From: Geodermatophilus poikilotrophus | Lineage (GTDB): Bacteria > Actinomycetota > Actinomycetes > Mycobacteriales > Geodermatophilaceae | Direction of reading: 5' to 3' | NCBI RefSeq assembly: GCF_900111455.1 | Contig: NZ_FOIE01000008.1 | Coordinates: forward strand, 276,223-340,222 | DNA length: 64,000 bases | Part shown: positions 23,691 through 31,346 of the stretch, one piece after another | How positions within the stretch are numbered: position 1 is the stretch's first letter | Layout of the letters: the number at the start of each line of letters is the position of its first letter | Position numbers and translations under genes: made by a program | The notes under the pieces: generated by a model | What the model was told of the DNA's origin: nothing | Seen by the model: the letters and a program-made list of their open reading frames with translations, nothing else | Databases searched by the model: none

Positions 23691-25378
23691 AGGACGGCGA
23701 GTTCCGCGGCCAGGTCGTCGAGGCCGAGCGAGCCCTGCGACAGCGCGGCCATGTGCCAGGCCCGGCGGTCGAACGCGGCGCCGCGGGCCCGCTGCGCGGC
23801 CGCCCGGCCCTGCAGCCAGGCGCGCTCCCCGAGCTTGTAGCTGATCGCCTGCCCCGGCAGGCCGAGGTAGCGGACCAGCTCGCTGTCGAGGAAGGCCGGC
23901 GTCGCACCGCTGTGCTCGCCGAGGAAGGCGCGGGCCAGCTCCGGCGTCCACGGCCGGCCACGGTGCTCGGCCAGGGCGCCGTCGGCGTCGTCCGGGACGG
24001 GCAGTCCGAGGTGCACGCCGATGTCGATGACCACCCGGACCGCGCGCAGCTGCTGGGCGTCGAGGAAGCCCAGCCGCGTGCCGGGATCGGGGAAGTGACC
24101 GAGCTCGTCCATGAGGCGCTCGGCGTAGAGCGCCCAGCCCTCGACGTTCGCGCCGACCGAGCCCAACGAGGTCTGGTACGTCGACAGCTGCCCGGAGACG
24201 TACGCCCACTGGCCCAGCTGCAGGTGGTGGCCCGGGACGCCCTCGTGGTACCAGATCGAGGTCAGGTCCCAGAGCGGGAACCGCTCCCGGCTCAGGGTGG
24301 GCAGCCAGGTGCGGCCCGGTCGGGAGAAGTCCTGCGCGGGCCGCGTGTAGTACGGCGCGGCGGCGCTGCCGGGCGGCGCGATCATCGCCTCGACGCGGCG
24401 GACCGGCTCGGCGAGGTCGAAGTGCACGCCGTCCAGCGCCTCGATCGCGTCGTCCATCATCGCCTGGAGCCGCTCCCGGATGGCCTCGACGCCGTCGACC
24501 GCGGGACCGTGCACGTCCAGCCAGCGCATCGCCTCCATCGGCGTCCCGCCGGGCACCACGCGCTCGGCCTCGGCCCGCTGCTCGGCGAGGATCCGCCGGT
24601 GCTCGGCCCAGCCCCACGCGTAGGCCTCCTCCAGCCCGTCCCCGGCGCCGAGGTCCGAGCCGGTCCAGCGGCGGGCGGCCAGCGCGTAGCGGTCGCGGCC
24701 GACGGCGTCCGGCGTCCCCTCCGTCTGCGGCAGGTAGACGTCGCGGAGGAAGTCCCGCACCTCGGCGACCGCGCCGTCGGCGGCCTGCGCGGCGGCGTCC
24801 AGCTCACCGCGGAGCGACTCCGGGCCGCCCGCGGCGAACCCGCCGAAGAAGGGCCCGGCCAGCCACTCGCCGAGCTGCGCCACGACCGTCGACACCTGGC
24901 GCGGCGCCACGAGCAGACCGCGCCGGGCACCCTCCTCCAGCGAGGCGCGGAACCCGCGGTAGGCCTCGGGGACGCGCGCCATCCGGCGGGCGACGACGGC
25001 CCAGTCGTCCTCGGACGCCGTCGGCATGAGCAGGAAGACCTGGCGGATCGAGTGCACCGGGCTGAACAGGTTCGACAGCGCCCGCAGCCCCTCCCCGACC
25101 TCGTGGACGTCCAGCTCGGCGCCCAGCCGCTCGCGCAGCAGCCGGGCGCAGCGCCGCTCGACCGGGTCGCCGTCCAGGGCGGGGTCGGCGGCCAGCACGC
25201 CGTCGAGCTCGGCGAGGGTGGTGCGGGCCAGCTGCGCCTCGGCCTCCAACCCGGCGGGGCCGGGATCAGGCAGCCGGTCGTCGCCGGGGCGGGTGCCCAG
25301 CGAGGTCGCGACGATCGGGTCGAGGTCGCACACGGCGTCGACGTAGCGGTCGGCGACCTGCCTCGGGGTGCTGCTCAC
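23687..25378 (-). CDS. DUF885-family metallopeptidase-like protein
   Basis: 563 residues. DUF885 proteins resemble M3/M32-type helical zinc peptidases. The zinc-site-like sequence YHEGVPGHHLQLGQW near residue 370 supplies the HE and HH ligands, followed by NVEGWALYAERLMDELG, where the third acidic ligand is expected. Mostly helical, no signal peptide, so cytosolic. Start GTG 25378 overlaps the nitrobindin stop (GTGA). Peptidase activity is by similarity. Convergent with the previous gene, sharing four bases. Confidence 0.85.
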   Translation of the reverse strand: MSSTPRQVADRYVDAVCDLDPIVATSLGTRPGDDRLPDPGPAGLEAEAQLARTTLAELDGVLAADPALDGDPVERRCARLLRERLGAELDVHEVGEGLRALSNLFSPVHSIRQVFLLMPTASEDDWAVVARRMARVPEAYRGFRASLEEGARRGLLVAPRQVSTVVAQLGEWLAGPFFGGFAAGGPESLRGELDAAAQAADGAVAEVRDFLRDVYLPQTEGTPDAVGRDRYALAARRWTGSDLGAGDGLEEAYAWGWAEHRRILAEQRAEAERVVPGGTPMEAMRWLDVHGPAVDGVEAIRERLQAMMDDAIEALDGVHFDLAEPVRRVEAMIAPPGSAAAPYYTRPAQDFSRPGRTWLPTLSRERFPLWDLTSIWYHEGVPGHHLQLGQWAYVSGQLSTYQTSLGSVGANVEGWALYAERLMDELGHFPDPGTRLGFLDAQQLRAVRVVIDIGVHLGLPVPDDADGALAEHRGRPWTPELARAFLGEHSGATPAFLDSELVRYLGLPGQAISYKLGERAWLQGRAAAQRARGAAFDRRAWHMAALSQGSLGLDDLAAELAVL

Positions 25379-25920
25379 CGCAGGCGCTCCAGCCGGGCCG
25401 ACATGGTGGGCCGCAGCGGCTCGTCGCCGGCGGCACGGTCGATGGCGTACATGAGCGCCCCCTCGACGATGCCGTAGAGCCGCACCGCGCGGGACACCTC
25501 GGGGGCGTCCGGCGTCCGGGCGAGGACGTCGGTGGTCAGCTCCCAGCTGGTCGTCGTCCGGGCCCGGCCGACGTAGAGCTCGACCAGCCCGTCGGGGCTG
25601 GTGACCAGCAGCTCGACGTCGTCCCCGCCGCGGGGACGCCAGAAGCCGGACTCGCGGACGGCGGGCCCGACGACCGCACCGTCGTCGGTGAGCCGCCAGG
25701 TGCGCGAGTCGTAGGCCAGGAAGCCGCGGCCGTCGTGGCTGAACCGGATCCACTGGCCGAAGCGGTGGTCGCCCCCGGCCCCGGCGGCCTGTCCCTCGCC
25801 GTGCCACTCGCCGAGCAGCGGCAGGACGGCGAGCAGCTCCTCGGACACCTCCGGGCCGGAGCGGACGTCGACGGTGTCGGCGACCGGCAGCTCGGTGGCA
25901 CCGCTGACGGACTCGCTCAC
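25375..25920 (-). CDS. FABP-family/nitrobindin heme-binding protein
   Basis: 181 residues, a ten-stranded barrel of the nitrobindin/THAP4-C family, which binds heme and reacts with NO or peroxynitrite; mycobacterial counterpart Rv2717c. The signature LLGEWHGEGQ is near residue 37, followed by GQWIRFSHDGRGFLAYDSRTW, ESGFWRPRGGDDVELL and the C-terminal YAIDRA strand. The distal heme-ligand histidine is not obvious in the C-terminal strand, so heme coordination may differ. Start GTG 25920 has GAGGAGG about five bases upstream, supplied by a mini-ORF. Confidence 0.85.
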   Translation of the reverse strand: MSESVSGATELPVADTVDVRSGPEVSEELLAVLPLLGEWHGEGQAAGAGGDHRFGQWIRFSHDGRGFLAYDSRTWRLTDDGAVVGPAVRESGFWRPRGGDDVELLVTSPDGLVELYVGRARTTTSWELTTDVLARTPDAPEVSRAVRLYGIVEGALMYAIDRAAGDEPLRPTMSARLERLR

Positions 25921-25997
25921 GAGACCTCCTCGCCGGCGCTCGTCGGCCGCGTTCGCGGCGCTGCTGTGCTCATGGACGAGCTCGCGGGCTCGCTCAT
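25917..25997 (-). CDS. Bridging mini-ORF (26 codons) before nitrobindin
   Basis: ATG 25997 overlaps the stop of the 34-residue membrane peptide gene (ATGA) and its TGA overlaps GTG 25920 of nitrobindin (GTGA). The product ends PTSAGEEVS; the codons for GAGEE also provide GAGGAGG, the Shine-Dalgarno of nitrobindin. Same length and same PTSAGEE ending as the mini-ORF at 52353. Likely a translational-coupling device; a peptide function is doubtful. Confidence 0.5.
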   Translation of the reverse strand: MSEPASSSMSTAAPRTRPTSAGEEVS

Positions 25998-26098
25998 CTG
26001 CGCACCTCCCGCGGGCGGCGGGCGAGCCGGGCGGCGCCGTACCCGCAGCCGAGCGCCGCGAGCGACGTGAGGGCGACGAGGACCCAGGCAGAGACCAT
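25994..26098 (-). CDS. 34-residue single-pass membrane peptide
   Basis: Encodes MVSAWVLVALTSLAALGCG, one hydrophobic segment, then an Arg-rich tail (ARLARRPREVRR), a positive-inside arrangement. TACGGT on the minus strand (26106-26111) is seven bases from the ATG, a leaderless promoter that supports real translation and would drive the whole nitrobindin-DUF885 operon. Function unknown. Confidence 0.5.
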   Translation of the reverse strand: MVSAWVLVALTSLAALGCGYGAARLARRPREVRR

Positions 26099-26181
26099 GC
26101 GCTCCACCGTAGGGCCGCCTGGTGACGCGCTGGGACGGCCCCGTCCAGGGCACCGTCCTGAGCCCGGTGACGGGTTGGACC

Positions 26182-26243
26182 GGCCACCCTGCAGGGTCCC
26201 GCCCGCGAGCTGGGCGAGTGGTGGGGAGCAGGGTGGTCCCTCC
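26182..26243 (-). repeat. Dispersed double-stem repeat, copy 4
   Basis: Outer stem CCACCCTGC (26184-26192) with GCAGGGTGG (26228-26236), 9 bp perfect. Its 5' end (minus strand) begins GAGGGACC directly after the stop of the NAD(P)-binding gene. The outer arms differ from other copies but still pair, a compensatory change. Confidence 0.72.
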
Positions 26244-27173
26244 TCAGGCGGTCGCCGGCACCGCGGCGGCCGTCGCCGCGACCACCTCGTCCCAAAGGGT
26301 GGCGGTGAGCCCGAAGGTGGCCGTCGTGGCCGATGCGTCGATGACGTAGGGCCGGTCGAACTGGTGCCGGATGTCGACCACCTCGCGCATCACCGGCGAG
26401 ACCAGCGCGACGGCACGCAGCACCGGCCACGGGACGGCGCGCACCCGGGCCGGCGGGCCGCCGACCGCCGCGGCCAGGTCGGTCAGCGCCTGCCGCTGCG
26501 AGCGCGGGGGTGCGCTGGGCACGTGCCAGGCCCGGCCCGGTGCCCGCTCGTCGGTCCCCAGGGTCACCAGCGTCGCCGCGACGTCGGGCAGGTACGCCCA
26601 GCTGCGGGGGACGTCGGGGTCGCCGACCACCCACGCGGTCCGGCCCCGGCGCAGGGCGGGGAGCTGCCGGACCAGGTGCGAGTGGGCGGCGGGCACCTGG
26701 GGACCGACGAAGTCCGCGGCGCGCGCCTCGGTCACCCGCACCCGGCCGGCCTCGTGTGCGGCCAGCGCCTCCCGCCACATCGCGACCCGGATCCTCCCCT
26801 TGAGGTCGGTCGCGGCCAGCGGGCTGTCGGGTGCCATCGGACCGGTCGGGCTCCCGTAGCCGTAGAGGTTGCCCATGGTGACCAGGACCGCGCCGGTCCG
26901 CTCGGCGGCGGCGAGGAGCGCGGCGGCCACCGGCGGCCAGTCGGTCGCCCAGCGGTGGTACGCGGGGTTGACGGGGTTGTACAGCGCATCGGCGCCCCGC
27001 GCCGCGGCGGCGAGGGCGCCGGCGTCGGCGGCGTCCACCCGCCGGTGCTCGACGGCGTCGGTCGACGTCCCGCCGCTGCGGGAGAGCACCCGGACCCGGT
27101 GCCCACGACCGGCGAGCAGGTCGGCGGTGGTCGTCCCGACCGGGCCCTTGCCGACGACGACGTGCAGTGCCAT
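26244..27173 (-). CDS. NAD(P)-binding epimerase/dehydratase-like protein
   Basis: 309 residues, extended-SDR/atypical SDR fold. N-terminal VVVGKGPVGTTTADLLAGRG is the dinucleotide-binding loop (GxGxxG variant); MGNLYGYGSPTGPM near 115 carries a Tyr in the catalytic YxxxK-like position but the Lys is not clear, as in non-catalytic NmrA-like relatives. RSWAYLPDVAATLVTLG is a typical epimerase-family helix. ATG with GAGGAG at good spacing. It is divergent from a TetR gene, which probably controls it. Confidence 0.78.
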   Translation of the reverse strand: MALHVVVGKGPVGTTTADLLAGRGHRVRVLSRSGGTSTDAVEHRRVDAADAGALAAAARGADALYNPVNPAYHRWATDWPPVAAALLAAAERTGAVLVTMGNLYGYGSPTGPMAPDSPLAATDLKGRIRVAMWREALAAHEAGRVRVTEARAADFVGPQVPAAHSHLVRQLPALRRGRTAWVVGDPDVPRSWAYLPDVAATLVTLGTDERAPGRAWHVPSAPPRSQRQALTDLAAAVGGPPARVRAVPWPVLRAVALVSPVMREVVDIRHQFDRPYVIDASATTATFGLTATLWDEVVAATAAAVPATA

Positions 27174-27250
27174 GGCTCCTCCTCGGCTCCCTGTCCAGGA
27201 GCGCGGCTCCCGGTTGCGGACGACGCTGGCAGCTGCGCCGGTCACCGTCA

Positions 27251-27263
27251 AGAGCACTGCTCT
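27251..27263. promoter_or_regulatory. TetR-type operator candidate
   Basis: AGAGCA-C-TGCTCT, a 6+1+6 palindrome in the 128 bp between the NAD(P)-binding gene and the divergent TetR gene, 39 bp before the tetR start. Placement fits a shared operator; a partial second site (CCGCTCTCGC) follows. Confidence 0.5.
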
Positions 27264-27301
27264 CGGTTGCGTACACCGCTCTCGCAGCCGATCATGGCAC
27301 T

Positions 27302-27985
27302 GTGCCCCCGACCGTCCGGCAGCGCGTCCGCGCCGAGCTCACCGCCGAGATCACCGCGGCCGCGCGCCGGCAACTGGCCGAGGTGGGCGCCGCCGGCCTG
27401 TCGCTGCGGGCGGTCGCCCGGGAGATGGGCATGGCATCGTCGGCGGTCTACCGCTACTTCCCCAGCCGCGACGACCTGCTCACCCGGCTGATCACCGACG
27501 GCTACGACGCACTCGGAGCGGCCGCGGAGGACGCCGACGACCCGGCTGCGGCGCCCCGGGAACGCTGGCTGGCGGTGTGCCGCTCCGTCCGGTCGTGGGC
27601 GCTGGCGCACCCGCACGAGTACGCGCTGCTCTACGGCTCCCCCGTGCCCGGGTACGCGGCTCCGCGCGACACCGTCCCCGCGGCCGCACGGGTCGGCGTG
27701 GTCCTGGGCCGGGTCCTCGGCGACGCGGCCCGCGGCGGCGTACTGCCGACGGCGGCAGGCGTCGACCGGGACCCGGAGCTGGTGAGCGACGAGACGGCCG
27801 CCGTCCTCGGCGGGGACCACCCCGCTCTCGACGACGCCGTGCGGCTGCGCGCGCTGCTGGCCTGGAGCTCGCTCCACGGGACGATCGGCTTCGAGCTCTT
27901 CGGCCACCTCGTCGGGTCGGTCGCGGACACCGACCGCTACTTCGACCTGGCGATGGCCGAGCTGGCCGGGCTCGTGGGGCTCTGA
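27302..27985 (+). CDS. TetR-family regulator with WHG-type C-terminal domain
   Basis: 227 residues. N-terminal HTH: LAEVGAAGLSLRAVAREMGMASSAVYRYFPSRDDLL, preceded by a helix TAEITAAARRQ. The C-terminal ligand domain has the GTIGFELFGHLVGS stretch typical of the WHG subgroup. Start GTG 27302. Probably represses itself and the divergent NAD(P)-binding gene through the palindrome at 27251-27263. Ligand unknown. Confidence 0.87.
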   Translation: MPPTVRQRVRAELTAEITAAARRQLAEVGAAGLSLRAVAREMGMASSAVYRYFPSRDDLLTRLITDGYDALGAAAEDADDPAAAPRERWLAVCRSVRSWALAHPHEYALLYGSPVPGYAAPRDTVPAAARVGVVLGRVLGDAARGGVLPTAAGVDRDPELVSDETAAVLGGDHPALDDAVRLRALLAWSSLHGTIGFELFGHLVGSVADTDRYFDLAMAELAGLVGL

Positions 27986-28070
27986 CGTGCCCCGCACCGG
28001 CAGCCACCCGGCCGCGGCGTCCCGCGGAGGGGGCGTGCGGCTCGCGACGGCCGTCGTCCTGGCCCTCGGC

Positions 28071-28109
28071 GCCGGCTGCCCGGCGGCCCGGGTCCGCCGG
28101 GCAGCCGGC
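28071..28109 (+). terminator. Strong hairpin terminator after tetR
   Basis: A 16-bp perfect stem: GCCGGCTGCCCGGCGG (28071-28086) and its complement (28094-28109) around a 7-nt loop. It lies 86 bp after tetR in the 218-bp gap before the PAS-SpoIIE gene; I see no gene in that gap. Confidence 0.75.
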
Positions 28110-28203
28110 GCCGATCGGTGGCACCCCGGTCGGCTGCCGACCCGATGGGGCAGGCTGGCGGACCGGAGCGGTACCGGTGGGGGCGTGGGGAGGTGGCCTG
28201 AGC

Positions 28204-29487
28204 GTGGGTGCACGGGCAGCCGACGAGGGCGGTGACGGCGTGGCCCTCCACGACGTGGAGACGCTGCTCTCGCGCACGCTCGCCCGGTACGAGCGCGTGC
28301 TGGCCAACGTCGCCGACGGCATCTACGGCCTCGACGCCGACGGGCGGGTCGAGTTCGTCAACCCGGCGGCGGTGCGCATCACCGGGCTCGCGGCAGAGGA
28401 GCAGCTCGGTCGCGACCAGCACGCGGTCATCCACGGCCGCCGGCCCGACGGCTCGCCGTACCCCAAGCAGGAGTGCCCGGTCTGGCGCGCCCTGCAGACC
28501 GGCCGGCCGGTCACCGCCGACTCCGAGGTCTTCTGGCACAGCGACGGCACCGCGGTGCCGGTCGAGCTGATCGCCGTCCCCACGCTGGAGGACGGCGCGG
28601 TGACCGGTGTGGTGGTCTCCTTCCGGGACCTGACCGACCGGCTGGCGGCCCGGCGCCAGGCTGACGAGCTGCGCCGGGTGACCGCGCGGGCCGCAGCGGA
28701 ACGGGCGCTGTCGGACCGGCTGCAGCAGGCCCTGCTGACCCCGCCGCCGGAGCCGGACCACCTGCAGGTCGCCGTGCGGTACCGCCCGGCGGCCCACGAG
28801 GCGCAGGTCGGCGGGGACTGGTACGACGCGTTCCTGCAGCCCGACGGCGCGACGGTGCTCGTCATCGGCGACGTCGCGGGCCACGACAGCAGCGCCGCGG
28901 CGGCGATGGGCCAGCTCCGCGGCCTGCTGCGGGCCCTGGCCTACGACAACGAGGAGCCGCCGTCGGCCACGCTGTCGCGCGCCGAGCACGTCGCCCGCGG
29001 GCTGGCCGTGAGCACGATGGCGACCGTGGTGCTCGCCCGCATCGAGCGCCAACCGGACGTGCCGGTCGCCGGCACCCGGGTGCTGCGGTGGAGCAACGCC
29101 GGCCACCTCCCACCGCTGCTGCTGGCGCCGGACGGCACCACGACGCTGCTCGAGACCCGTCCCGACCTGGTGCTCGGCGTCGACCCGGACGCACCGCGCG
29201 CCGACCACACCGCCGACCTGGCCGACGGCCACACCCTGCTCCTGGTCACCGACGGCCTGGTCGAGCGCCGGGACAGCGACCTCGACGCGGGGCTGGCCGC
29301 GCTGCAGGACGCGCTGCGCGACCTCGGCGGCACGCCGCTGGAGGAGCTCTGCGACACGCTGCTGGCGCGGATGCTGCCCGAGCCCGGCGCCGACGACGTC
29401 GCGATCATCGCCGTCCGGACCCACCCCGAGGACCGTCCTCGGCCGCCCGAGGCCGGCCCGAACCGCCTGCCGCCCGGCGTCGATTGA
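28204..29487 (+). CDS. PAS-SpoIIE (PP2C) phosphatase
   Basis: 427 residues from GTG 28204 (GGGAGGTGG upstream; GTG 28240 also possible). PAS domain at about 25-150 (GIYGLDADGRVEFVNPAAVRI; then HGRRPDGSPYPKQECPV), a coiled linker, and a SpoIIE-type PP2C domain at about 185-410 with metal-site motifs GGDWYDAF, VIGDVAGHD, SNAGHLPPLLL, TDGLVERR and DDVAIIAVR. Such proteins dephosphorylate anti-anti-sigma factors in partner-switching cascades. An RsbW-like kinase at 58.3 kb is a possible pathway partner but is distant. Confidence 0.9.
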   Translation: MGARAADEGGDGVALHDVETLLSRTLARYERVLANVADGIYGLDADGRVEFVNPAAVRITGLAAEEQLGRDQHAVIHGRRPDGSPYPKQECPVWRALQTGRPVTADSEVFWHSDGTAVPVELIAVPTLEDGAVTGVVVSFRDLTDRLAARRQADELRRVTARAAAERALSDRLQQALLTPPPEPDHLQVAVRYRPAAHEAQVGGDWYDAFLQPDGATVLVIGDVAGHDSSAAAAMGQLRGLLRALAYDNEEPPSATLSRAEHVARGLAVSTMATVVLARIERQPDVPVAGTRVLRWSNAGHLPPLLLAPDGTTTLLETRPDLVLGVDPDAPRADHTADLADGHTLLLVTDGLVERRDSDLDAGLAALQDALRDLGGTPLEELCDTLLARMLPEPGADDVAIIAVRTHPEDRPRPPEAGPNRLPPGVD

Positions 29488-29488
29488 C

Positions 29489-29530
29489 GGACCCCGTCCT
29501 CCCCACCCCGCGCAGGCCCGGGACGGGGCC
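29489..29530 (+). repeat. Dispersed double-stem repeat, copy 5 (short form)
   Basis: Outer stem CCCCGTCC (29492-29499) with GGACGGGG (29521-29528); begins two bases after the SpoIIE-gene stop. The inner arm is reduced and the centre lacks GAGCTC. A separate strong terminator follows at once. Confidence 0.65.
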
Positions 29531-29537
29531 GGACACG

Positions 29538-29573
29538 ACAGCGCCCCTCCCGCTCGGGCGGGAGGGGCGCTGT
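29538..29573. terminator. Bidirectional terminator between SpoIIE gene and DUF1416
   Basis: 16-bp perfect stem, ACAGCGCCCCTCCCGC (29538-29553) with its complement (29558-29573) closed by the tetraloop TCGG. Serves the two convergent genes. Confidence 0.85.
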
Positions 29574-29583
29574 GCCGTGTCGC

Positions 29584-29877
29584 TCAGGCGATGGCGACCG
29601 TCGTCTCGTTCAGGCCGACGTCGGCGGTGAGCGCGCGCTCACCCCTGCCGACCGGGGCCAGCGAGCGCAGCTTCCAGGCGCCCGGGGCGGCGAAGAAGCG
29701 GAACTCGCCCTCGGGGCTGGTCACCACCTCTGCGGTGAACTCGTCGGTGGCGTCGAGCAGCCGGACGTAGGCACCGGCGACGGGGGCGCCGTCGTGCCAG
29801 ACCTGGCCCTGGATGACCGTCTGGGTCGCCAGGTCCACGCCGGCCAGCGTGCCGCCCTGCTTGGGAGCGCCGCACAT
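29584..29877 (-). CDS. DUF1416 protein (SseC-like)
   Basis: 97 residues, the DUF1416 family called SseC in mycobacteria and always found beside thiosulfate sulfurtransferase genes. MCGAPKQGG at the start has a conserved Cys; the rest is a beta-sandwich of the carboxypeptidase-regulatory type (IQGQVWHDGAPVAGAYVRLLD; GEFRFFAAPGAWKLR). Ends at the terminator; two bases downstream of sseA in the same operon. Sulfur-metabolism role is by association. Confidence 0.88.
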   Translation of the reverse strand: MCGAPKQGGTLAGVDLATQTVIQGQVWHDGAPVAGAYVRLLDATDEFTAEVVTSPEGEFRFFAAPGAWKLRSLAPVGRGERALTADVGLNETTVAIA

Positions 29878-29879
29878 GC

Positions 29880-30713
29880 TCAGGCCCCCTTCTCGATCGG
29901 GACGCCGACGAGGGAGCCGTACTCGGTCCAGGAGCCGTCGTAGTTCTTGACGTTCTGGTGGCCGAGCAGCTCGCGCAGCACGAACCAGGTGTGGCTCGAG
30001 CGCTCGCCGATCCGGCAGTAGGCGATGGTGTCCTTGCCGGTGTCGAGGCCGGCCTCGGCGTAGAGCTTGGCCAGCTCCTCGTCGCTCTTGAAGGTGCCGT
30101 CCTCGTTGGCCGCCTTGCTCCACGGCACGTTCACCGCGGTCGGGATGTGACCTGGGCGCTGCGCGCCCTCCTGCGGCAGGTGCGCGGGGGCGACCAGCTT
30201 GCCGGCGAACTCGTCGGGCGAGCGGACGTCGACCAGGTTCTTCTCGCCGATCGCGGCGACGACCTCGTCGCGGAAGGCGCGGATCGAGGTGTCGGGCTCG
30301 GACGCCTTGTACTGCGTGGCCGGGCGGGAGACGGCGTCGGTGGACAGCGGGCGGCTGTCGAGCTCCCACTTCTTGCGGCCGCCGTCGATCAGCTTGACGT
30401 CGGAGTGGCCGTACAGCTTGAAGTACCAGTACGCGTAGGCGGCGAACCAGTTGTTGTTGCCGCCGTAGAGGACGACGGTGTCGTCGTTCCCGATGCCGCG
30501 CTCGGACAGCAGCTGCTCGAACTGCTCCCGGTCGACGAAGTCGCGGCGCAGCGGGTCCTGCAGGTCGGTGCGCCAGTCGAGCTTGACGGCGCCCTCGATG
30601 TGGCCCTTGTCGTAGGCGCTGGTGTCCTCGTCGACCTCGACGAAGACGATGCCGGGGGCGCCGATGTGCTCCTGGGCCCAGTCGGCGGTGACGAGCACGT
30701 CGTTGCGGCTCAT
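29880..30713 (-). CDS. sseA: Thiosulfate sulfurtransferase (rhodanese), CysA2/SseA type
   Basis: 277 residues with two rhodanese domains. The N-terminal domain (DWAQEHIGAPGIVFVEVDED through IDGGRKKWE) lacks an active Cys; the C-terminal domain has the active loop CRIGERSSHTWF with Cys near residue 234. Transfers sulfane sulfur from thiosulfate to a thiol acceptor. GGAGGGAAC precedes the ATG. Operon DUF4395-sseA-DUF1416 lies behind a cysteine-coding leader peptide. Matches Rv0815c with Rv0814c downstream. Confidence 0.93.
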   Translation of the reverse strand: MSRNDVLVTADWAQEHIGAPGIVFVEVDEDTSAYDKGHIEGAVKLDWRTDLQDPLRRDFVDREQFEQLLSERGIGNDDTVVLYGGNNNWFAAYAYWYFKLYGHSDVKLIDGGRKKWELDSRPLSTDAVSRPATQYKASEPDTSIRAFRDEVVAAIGEKNLVDVRSPDEFAGKLVAPAHLPQEGAQRPGHIPTAVNVPWSKAANEDGTFKSDEELAKLYAEAGLDTGKDTIAYCRIGERSSHTWFVLRELLGHQNVKNYDGSWTEYGSLVGVPIEKGA

Positions 30714-30749
30714 GGGGGGTGTTCCCTCCTGTGGTGGGTGTGCGGTCGG

Positions 30750-31196
30750 TCAGGCGGTGCGCGCGGGACGGGCCCGGCGGACGATCAGGTACAGCTCGCA
30801 GCCGAGGCAGGAGCCGGTGGCCGCGTTGAGCAGGGCCGCCACCAGCGCGAGGCCGGTCGCGACGGCGCCGACCAGCGGCGCGCCGGAGAGGTACCCGGCG
30901 GCGGCGACGACGGCGAAGACGAGCCCGACGAGCTGCGCGAAGCGCAGCGGCGCCTCGGGCTCCCGCTCGCGGACCGGGCCCAGCCGCGGGGCGACGAGGA
31001 CGCGGAACAGCACCCCGTAGGGTGCGTACCGCAGCCCGGCGAGCGCACCGACGGCGAAGACCGCCGCCTGGCCCGCGACGAGCACGCCGCTGCCGGTCAG
31101 CAGGACGACGGCGAGGACGGCGCTCGTGAGCCACGCGGCGAAGCGCGGACCACGGACGTCGACCTCGCGCGGGGTCGGGAGGTGTGCGTCAGGCAT
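30750..31196 (-). CDS. DUF4395 membrane protein
   Basis: 148 residues, four hydrophobic segments (AAWLTSAVLAVVLLTGSGVL; AAVFAVGALAGLRYAPYG; LVGLVFAVVAAAGYL; VGAVATGLALVAALLNAA) and a C-terminal GSCLGCELYLI CxxC of DUF4395. These proteins accompany thioredoxin/rhodanese genes and may pass electrons or sulfur across the membrane; not demonstrated. First structural gene after the leader peptide. Confidence 0.82.
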   Translation of the reverse strand: MPDAHLPTPREVDVRGPRFAAWLTSAVLAVVLLTGSGVLVAGQAAVFAVGALAGLRYAPYGVLFRVLVAPRLGPVREREPEAPLRFAQLVGLVFAVVAAAGYLSGAPLVGAVATGLALVAALLNAATGSCLGCELYLIVRRARPARTA

Positions 31197-31254
31197 GGGG
31201 CAGGGGGGCTTCCGGACGGCGGGCGGGGCACGTCGGGGCGAGGCTGGGCTCGCC

Positions 31255-31329
31255 CTAGGAGGCCGGACACAGGCAGCTGCCGACGCGGCACAGGTCCACT
31301 GTGCGGCGGCTGGTCAGCAGGATGCCCAC
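31255..31329 (-). CDS. Cysteine-coding leader peptide of the sulfur operon
   Basis: 24 residues from GTG 31329. LLTSRRTVDLCRV is the hallmark of the actinobacterial putative leader peptides, and three Cys codons sit in the last half (positions 14, 19 and 21). In mycobacteria, such leaderless cysteine-rich ORFs act as cysteine-responsive attenuators of sulfur operons. Here it lies directly upstream of DUF4395-sseA-DUF1416. The -10 TACCCT is six bases from the GTG, so the mRNA should be leaderless. Length, motif and position all fit. Confidence 0.82.
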   Translation of the reverse strand: MGILLTSRRTVDLCRVGSCLCPAS

Positions 31330-31335
31330 GGCGTG

Positions 31336-31341
31336 AGGGTA
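31336..31341 (-). promoter_or_regulatory. Leaderless -10 of the leader peptide
   Basis: TACCCT on the minus strand, six bases upstream of GTG 31329, just inside the gap after the thioredoxin gene stop. Gives a transcript beginning at the start codon. Confidence 0.65.
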
Positions 31342-31346
31342 ACCGA

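Noticed and set aside
27987..28235. Short frame after tetR beginning MPRTGSHPAA
   Set aside because: It crosses the 16-bp terminator hairpin and shows no conserved features.
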